NCBI GenBank assembly: GCA_964430745.1
Contig: CAYSHI010000332.1
Span: 1-11,086 of the forward strand
From: CBDCGW01 sp964430745
GTDB lineage: Bacteria > Acidobacteriota > UBA890
Reading direction: 5' to 3'
DNA length: 11,086 nt
The stretch's first letter is position 1, and every line of letters begins with the position of its first letter. Shown here in pieces: positions 6,882 to 11,086 of the stretch. Position numbers and translations under genes: made by a program. The notes below the pieces were generated by a model, which worked only from the letters and a program-made list of their open reading frames with translations, was not told where the DNA came from and searched no databases.

Positions 6882-9599
6882 TCAGCGTCCTGCCGATTCG
6901 AGCAGCTTCCGATACCAGTGGAGGTCCACCTTCAGGTCGGTGGCGGTGACGATGGGCTCCTCGCTCACCAACAGGAACCGTTCGCGCGCCGAATCATAGG
7001 CGTAATTCGCCTTGGCTACGGCGTCGTCGAGAGCGAACGGCCAGTCCCACAATTCCTGCCGATTCGTGACGTCGAGCTCCGGCGTCGTCCGGATGTCTGC
7101 AACCCACATCTTCGTGTCGCAGCGGAAGAACAACTGACTGCCGTCGGCGGACCACGTCGGTTCTTGACAATCAGTGCCAGTCGAGGCGACGCGGATCTGC
7201 TCGCCGGCGGGAAACGAAGTGACCCGCACCTCGGTTTCTTCCGAATCCTGCGCCCGCCAGACGTAGGCTACCCAGTTTCCGTCTGGCGACGGCACGGCGC
7301 CGTACTCGTCGTCATCGCTGTCGAGGAATGCCTGTTCGGAGCCCACGCCGTCCCCGGTATCGACGTAGTGGACGTCGTAGGCCATTGACTCAGCGGTCTC
7401 CGAGTACTTCTGGACGGTGTAGAAGAGCACCTGCGTCGCGGCCCAACCTGTAGGTACGTTGGTTGCGAGAACTGCCTCCGTGAGCGGCGTCCCGTTGCCG
7501 CGGGTGAACACTGTTTTGGCGTATATCCTCCCGTCGTCCAGGGAAAGGTGTGCAAGCAGTCGGGTAGTGCCGTCGGGGTTCCACTCCGGCGCATACGTCG
7601 TGGCGCCGTCGACGATCGACTCGAGGTTGTTCATCTCGTTGAGATCGACAATCCCTGCGTCTCCCGTGTCTCCACCGCCTTGCTCTATGGTGACGGCGAG
7701 CTGCCGGGCGTTGGGCGAAAGTCGCGGGTAGCGGAGGGTCTCATAGGTTCCGACGATAGGCCGCGGCTCGGGTATCGATTGTCTGGTGGCGTCCATCCAG
7801 GCGAGCACGGGTCCCGGCGTCAAGATGCCGCCGGGCGCCCGCACGAGCGTGCCGGTTTGTGCCGCCAGGGCGAAAAACGGCACGCCGTTGTCTGGGCGTA
7901 TGAGCACGTCGTCGTCGAGGGAAAGCTCGTCGCCGGTGATCGTCAACGCGTTCGGGTCGAAGGGAATCGCGAACAGCTCGCCTTCTCGGGTGAAGACCAA
8001 ATGTCCGGACCGCGAGTAGCGTGCGTATTCCGCATTGGTCAGCAGCGGCGGGCCGTCCTCGCCCGACGTGGAAAGTCGCAGGCCGGAGTCGCTGGAGCCC
8101 ACGCCTGCCCAGATCGTGTAGAGCACCGTCTCGCCGTCGGGTAGCACCGACGGCCATCGAAGTCCGACCTCTCCCTTCGCGGGGTCGGGCCTCATGAGCC
8201 CTTCCGATATGCGCGTGCCGATCCGTGTCGTCCACAAGGATTGATTGGATGAGTAATAGATCGTGTCGTCGGCCGCCCAGGCGCCGCCGAACGGTTCCGT
8301 TGCGTCGCCCAGATCTTCCGGTTGCGCGCTGCCGTCGTAGGGGACCCAATGCAGCTGGCTATTGGCGAAAAAGCCGACGCGGTCGCCGTCCCAGGAAAAA
8401 AATGGCCCTTCTGCGCCGTCGGTCCCGGGAATCGCCATCCAATCGGAGGACCAGTTCAGGTCGCGACGATAAATCCTCCGCGAGACACCATCATGGAGTA
8501 CGACAACGATACGCGAGCCATCGCGCGAGACGTCGATGCTAGGTGCGCCCCCGAGGCCCAGAACCGTATTGGCAGGAATGGAAACGTCGTAAAACCCCGG
8601 ATCGGGTTGGGCCTCCCCGTCCTCGCGGATCGTGCCGCCCACGAGAACACCGATGAGGACCCCGACGGCCAGCATGGCCGCTGCACCGGCTATCAACTTC
8701 CAACGTGGGATCGAGCTCGTTTCCGCCGGCGTGGCGGGCCGCTTTCCGGTGATCGCCTCGTCGATCTCGATGCGGGCGTCGCCGATCGCCTGCAGGCGCT
8801 GGGTGGGGTCCTTTTCCAGACAACGCCGCAGCAACCGGCGAATCGACTCCGGCGTCTTGGCCGGCAGCAGGCCCCAATCCGGGTCCACGCCTAGGATGGA
8901 GGTCATCGTATCGGCCAGGTCGTCGCGTCCGAACGCCACCGCCCCCGTGAGTGTCTCGAACAGCACGCAGCCGAATGTCCAGATGTCGCCGCGCCGCCCC
9001 GACGGCTTCCCTCGAATCTGCTCCGGCGGTATATACGGGCCGGTTCCCACCACCATCCCGGTGCTCGTGAGGTCGTCCGCCCGGGTTTGCTCGAGACGTT
9101 TGGCGATACCGAAGTCCAGAACCTTGACCAGGCCCTCGTCGGTGACCATGACGTTGGCCGGTTTGAGGTCCCGGTGGACGATTCCCTTCCGGTGCGCCGC
9201 CTCCAGCGCCACGGCGATGTCGCGACACACCTTCAGGGCGTCGCGCAGCGGTAGCGGCCCCGGCTCGAGCATCTTCTTGAGTGTCTCGCCTTCGACCAGC
9301 TCCAGCACGAGAAACGGGTGACCGTGATCGTCTTCGATGCTGTGGATGGTGGCGATATTCGGGTGGTTGACGCGGGCCAGCAACTCCGCCTCGCGTTCGA
9401 ACCTCGCCAGGAGTTGCTTGTCGGAGCTCAGCACCTCGGGGAGAAACTTGAGCGCTACGTCTCGATTGAGCTTGGCATCGTGGGCGCGGAATACCTCGCC
9501 CATGCCGCCGGCGCCGATTGAATCGATGATGGTGTAGGGGCCGAAGATCGTGCCCGGTACGGGGGTCCTGCGACTTGATTCGCGGGACCCTTCGGTCAT
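6882..9599 (-). CDS. Membrane Ser/Thr protein kinase (PknB-type) with C-terminal TolB/WD40-like beta-propeller
   Basis: A cytoplasmic Hanks-type kinase (about residues 20-285) shows the glycine loop GAGGMGEV (29-36), K51 in ALKFL, HRDLKPAN (142-149) with catalytic D144, and DFG at 162-164. The activation segment has T178/S179/T180 and ends GTGPYIPPEQ (185-194). DIWTFG (205-210) and R268 follow. TM is at about 302-322. Residues 335-885 form repeated blades, with signatures such as SRDGSRIVVV, SPDGNWVAYV and SADGSQLFFR, expected outside the membrane. The end, DLKVDLHWYRKLLESAGR, resembles the NWFEELK-type tail of this family, so the protein looks complete. The usual APE/SPE of the activation segment is PPE. 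ATG at 9597-9599 overlaps the upstream gene's TGA as ATGA, with AGGAG 11 bases upstream inside that gene, so coupled translation is likely. The signal and substrates are unknown. Confidence 0.93.
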   Translation of the reverse strand: MTEGSRESSRRTPVPGTIFGPYTIIDSIGAGGMGEVFRAHDAKLNRDVALKFLPEVLSSDKQLLARFEREAELLARVNHPNIATIHSIEDDHGHPFLVLELVEGETLKKMLEPGPLPLRDALKVCRDIAVALEAAHRKGIVHRDLKPANVMVTDEGLVKVLDFGIAKRLEQTRADDLTSTGMVVGTGPYIPPEQIRGKPSGRRGDIWTFGCVLFETLTGAVAFGRDDLADTMTSILGVDPDWGLLPAKTPESIRRLLRRCLEKDPTQRLQAIGDARIEIDEAITGKRPATPAETSSIPRWKLIAGAAAMLAVGVLIGVLVGGTIREDGEAQPDPGFYDVSIPANTVLGLGGAPSIDVSRDGSRIVVVLHDGVSRRIYRRDLNWSSDWMAIPGTDGAEGPFFSWDGDRVGFFANSQLHWVPYDGSAQPEDLGDATEPFGGAWAADDTIYYSSNQSLWTTRIGTRISEGLMRPDPAKGEVGLRWPSVLPDGETVLYTIWAGVGSSDSGLRLSTSGEDGPPLLTNAEYARYSRSGHLVFTREGELFAIPFDPNALTITGDELSLDDDVLIRPDNGVPFFALAAQTGTLVRAPGGILTPGPVLAWMDATRQSIPEPRPIVGTYETLRYPRLSPNARQLAVTIEQGGGDTGDAGIVDLNEMNNLESIVDGATTYAPEWNPDGTTRLLAHLSLDDGRIYAKTVFTRGNGTPLTEAVLATNVPTGWAATQVLFYTVQKYSETAESMAYDVHYVDTGDGVGSEQAFLDSDDDEYGAVPSPDGNWVAYVWRAQDSEETEVRVTSFPAGEQIRVASTGTDCQEPTWSADGSQLFFRCDTKMWVADIRTTPELDVTNRQELWDWPFALDDAVAKANYAYDSARERFLLVSEEPIVTATDLKVDLHWYRKLLESAGR

Positions 9600-10459
9600 G
9601 GCCGATTCCGCTCCTGCCCACCCGGGGACGGATCCTGAAGAAGCTCGTCGCGGGCGTTCTCCAGCGTCGCCGTCAGCGTGTCCTTGGGGACACCGGTCAC
9701 GAACGGGGAGACGATGGGCTTCAGGAGAAGCGGAATATCACGGGTCAGTGTGATCGATTCGCACTCGATGAAGGTGCCGCCGTCCTGCCGCTCGAAGCGC
9801 CAGTACGAATTGATGCGCCAAACGAACCCGCGGCCGGTGTCGGGGAGCTTGCTGATGTTCCGGCCGTCGGGGTCCTCGACCTCCTGCACCTTGGTCGTGC
9901 GAGACATCGAGTACGCGCGGCTGCTCGAGACACGCGTGTACTCCACGTGGTGCTCGGTCTCCAGGACCACCTCGATGACCTTCCTCTTGCGAAACCGGTA
10001 GCGGATATCGAAGATCTCTCGGTCGTCGTTGACGTCGAGAATCTGTGCCTCCTCGACGTCCGGGCCAAACACCTGGTTGTGGGTGGGGTAGTCCTTCACC
10101 ATCTCGAGGACCTGGTCGAGCTCGACGCCCTCGACGAACACCGCACCGTACCAGTGGTGCACGATGCCGTTCTTGACTTCGATTTCCTCGCCGTCGCCGT
10201 CACGGGTCTCGAGGCGCGCGATGTACACGTCGCCGCCGTCGATCGTCTCGCGGGCCTCGGCAAGATCCTCGATCTGCCCTTCGTTGTCGAAGCGGAGAAA
10301 ATCGCCCGAGTGAACCTGCTCGAGGAACTCGGCCTCGGTGAGGCGGGCGTATTGCAGGAAAGCCTCGAGCGTGTGCGGCTTGAGGTCGGCGGTCTCGTAG
10401 ACGACTGGAGCAGATAGCGCCAGGACAAGAAAAAAAGGTACGAGCCGTGTGTGCGTCAT
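9596..10459 (-). CDS. Predicted exported START/SRPBCC-like protein of unknown function
   Basis: No precise family recognised. Residues 1-20 (MTHTRLVPFFLVLALSAPVV) form a short signal peptide or N-terminal anchor without a lipobox cysteine. The rest (about 25-275) resembles the START/polyketide-cyclase-like helix-grip fold in pattern. It begins with helices (LEAFLQYARLTEAEFLEQV), runs through alternating strands (EIFDIRYRFRKRKVIEVVLETEHHVEYT; WRINSYWRFERQDGGTFIECESITLTR), and ends in a long amphipathic helix (LLLKPIVSPFVTGVPKDTLTATLENARDELL). Such folds usually bind a hydrophobic ligand, so lipid or small-molecule binding in the envelope is a reasonable guess, not shown. ATG at 10457-10459 has GGGAGA 5 bases upstream. 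The stop overlaps the kinase start (ATGA), so the two proteins are made together and may work together, perhaps with this one contacting the kinase propeller. Confidence 0.75.
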   Translation of the reverse strand: MTHTRLVPFFLVLALSAPVVYETADLKPHTLEAFLQYARLTEAEFLEQVHSGDFLRFDNEGQIEDLAEARETIDGGDVYIARLETRDGDGEEIEVKNGIVHHWYGAVFVEGVELDQVLEMVKDYPTHNQVFGPDVEEAQILDVNDDREIFDIRYRFRKRKVIEVVLETEHHVEYTRVSSSRAYSMSRTTKVQEVEDPDGRNISKLPDTGRGFVWRINSYWRFERQDGGTFIECESITLTRDIPLLLKPIVSPFVTGVPKDTLTATLENARDELLQDPSPGGQERNRP

Positions 10460-10495
10460 CGGTTTCTCCCGAGGTGGTCGGGCAACCTCATGAGG

Positions 10496-10654
10496 CTACC
10501 CAAACTGTAGTGCTTTGGCGGCGACCGTTACAACCGGACACCGGCTGCAACGGCCGCGCGATCCGTTCGCCATCGCTGAGGAAGAAAACCGGGAAGGTAA
10601 CGCCGGGGCGGGGAACACGAGCATGACGAGAACGACGATCGAGATTTTCTTCAT
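10496..10654 (-). pseudogene. Small signal-peptide ORF, probably frameshifted
   Basis: ATG at 10652-10654 has GGAG 7 bases upstream and starts MKKISIVVLVMLVFPAPALP, a convincing signal peptide, in an ORF of 52 residues ending in TAG at 10496-10498. After about residue 18 this frame loses its G/C-ending codons. Another frame then looks better coded, reading TFPVFFLSDGERIARPLQPV and ending in TGA at 10488-10490, 28 bases before the next gene. A real or sequencing-derived indel near 10595-10600 would fuse the signal peptide to that frame, giving a small exported protein of about 56 residues. As read, it may still be a real short secreted peptide. It probably shares a transcript with the START-like protein and kinase genes. 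Function unknown. Confidence 0.4.
10525..10553. other. Compact imperfect hairpin
   Basis: CCGTTaCAaCCGG (10525-10537) pairs with CCGGcTGcAACGG (10541-10553) through 11 of 13 positions around a 3-base loop. It falls in the 3' part of the small signal-peptide ORF, about 65 bases ahead of the START-like gene on the minus strand. It has no T tract. It may be mRNA structure in the leader of that operon, or chance in GC-rich DNA. Confidence 0.3.
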
Positions 10655-10804
10655 CTCGAGACTCCGTCCGGATGTGGGGACCCGTCTCGCTCGTCTTGCC
10701 GCTTCTCGTTGCACATTGATCCCTTGGGGAGAAGATGCGATAAGTTACAGAGGTTGATGGGTTTGACGACGTCGGCTGCTGTTCGCTGCTTCGGATAGGC
10801 GCAC
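10655..10804. other. Divergent control region between the START-like/kinase operon and the sigma-factor gene
   Basis: These 150 bases lie between the minus-strand small ORF and the plus-strand sigma-factor gene, so promoters for both directions should be here. Only the plus-strand candidate at 10716-10744 is worth listing. I found no convincing minus-strand -35/-10 pair and no clear operator palindrome. If the sigma factor controls either unit, its own recognition site would be in this stretch and would not look like sigma-70. Confidence 0.45.
10716..10744 (+). promoter_or_regulatory. Candidate sigma-70-type promoter for the ECF sigma-factor gene
   Basis: TTGATC (10716-10721) and GATAAG (10739-10744) are exactly 17 bases apart. 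Each matches 4 of 6 consensus positions. The predicted start near 10751 would leave a leader of about 55 bases before the TTG start codon at 10805. Spacing is ideal but the boxes are imperfect. Confidence 0.35.
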
Positions 10805-11086
10805 TTGAGTAGCTTTCAAACAACCCAATGGTCGTTGGTGATGGCCGCCGGAGTGCGCGATTCGCCCGATGCGAAGGCGGCCCTCGAGACGTTGTGTGAG
10901 ACCTACTGGTTCCCGCTCTATGTGTACGTGCGGCGCCAGGGTCACAACGAGGACGACGCCCGGGATCTGACCCAGGGTTTTTTCGCTCGGCTGCTCGAGA
11001 AGAACTGGGTCGCCGACGCCGACCCCGACCGCGGCCGCTTCCGCACCTTCATGCTCACGGCGCTCAAGCACTACATGTTCGACGAA
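10805..11086 (+). CDS. ECF-type RNA polymerase sigma factor, N-terminal part (cut by window end)
   Basis: Ninety-four codons are visible before the window ends; region 4 lies beyond it. The protein opens with FQTTQWSLVMAAG, continues with ALETLCETYWFPLYVYVRRQGH, then DARDLTQGFFARLLEK and DPDRGRFRTFMLTALKHY. This is the sigma region 2 pattern of an ECF-like family common in bacteria with many Ser/Thr kinases, and often encoded beside such kinases. It should direct RNA polymerase to a dedicated promoter set. An in-frame TAG at 10796-10798 limits the start. TTG at 10805-10807 is chosen because the conserved TTQWSLV motif follows within six residues; a GGATAGG stretch 5 bases upstream is a weak ribosome-binding site. 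GTG 10838 or ATG 10841 would cut off the motif. It diverges from the START-like/kinase operon, which suggests a shared pathway. No anti-sigma gene is visible here. Confidence 0.88.
   Translation, partial: MSSFQTTQWSLVMAAGVRDSPDAKAALETLCETYWFPLYVYVRRQGHNEDDARDLTQGFFARLLEKNWVADADPDRGRFRTFMLTALKHYMFDE

Noticed and set aside
9575..10417. Plus-strand open frame of 280 codons opposite the START-like gene
   Set aside because: The minus-strand reading has a signal peptide, a ribosome-binding site and an ATGA overlap with the kinase. The plus reading has none of these and looks like a mirror frame.
1..11086. CRISPR arrays, tRNA or rRNA genes, insertion sequences, phage genes
   Set aside because: I saw no regularly spaced repeats, no cloverleaf with a TTCRANYC-like arm, no rRNA-like stretch and no transposase, integrase or phage motifs on either strand.

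Overview
The window is GC-rich, bacterial and accessory in character. It holds five complete protein genes, all on the minus strand, and the 5' part of a sixth on the plus strand at the right edge. Taxonomy cannot be fixed from one window. The Ser/Thr kinase with a C-terminal TolB/WD40-type propeller, the RNA polymerase sigma factor with a TTQWSLV-type N-terminus and the multi-PAS hybrid kinase together suggest a deep-branching Gram-negative lineage with large signalling repertoires. Acidobacteriota or a relative is my best guess, with Planctomycetota or Gemmatimonadota possible. This is inference from family distribution.

Layout from the left. Positions 1-267 carry no recognisable gene, but 12-131 fold into one very long imperfect hairpin (about 40 base pairs) with a perfect mini-hairpin near its tip. 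Next is a signalling pair read right to left: a response regulator with an HD-GYP domain (3246-4316) and then a 965-residue membrane hybrid histidine kinase (268-3165), 80 bases apart. A 327-base spacer (4317-4643) holds two hairpins, one terminator-like. Then comes a secreted family GH36-like alpha-galactosidase (4644-6590) with a plausible promoter. The 291 bases upstream of it contain a coding-looking minus-strand frame that has no usual start codon, probably a gene remnant.

The right part is a second regulatory module. A membrane Ser/Thr protein kinase with an extracytoplasmic beta-propeller (6882-9599) is translationally coupled, by an ATGA overlap, to an upstream gene for an exported START-like protein (9596-10459). 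Just before that lies a tiny signal-peptide ORF that looks frameshifted (10496-10654). Diverging from this operon is an ECF-type sigma factor gene (10805 onward) that begins with TTG and is cut by the window end.

Working model (inference): the left pair links an external or membrane signal to cyclic-di-GMP turnover through phosphotransfer. The right module links an extracytoplasmic propeller kinase and its exported partner to transcription through the divergent sigma factor. The alpha-galactosidase between them is a scavenging enzyme with no visible sugar transporter or sugar regulator beside it. The least explained items are the 12-131 hairpin, the orphan coding-like frame at 6592-6828, and the START-like/kinase/sigma-factor arrangement.
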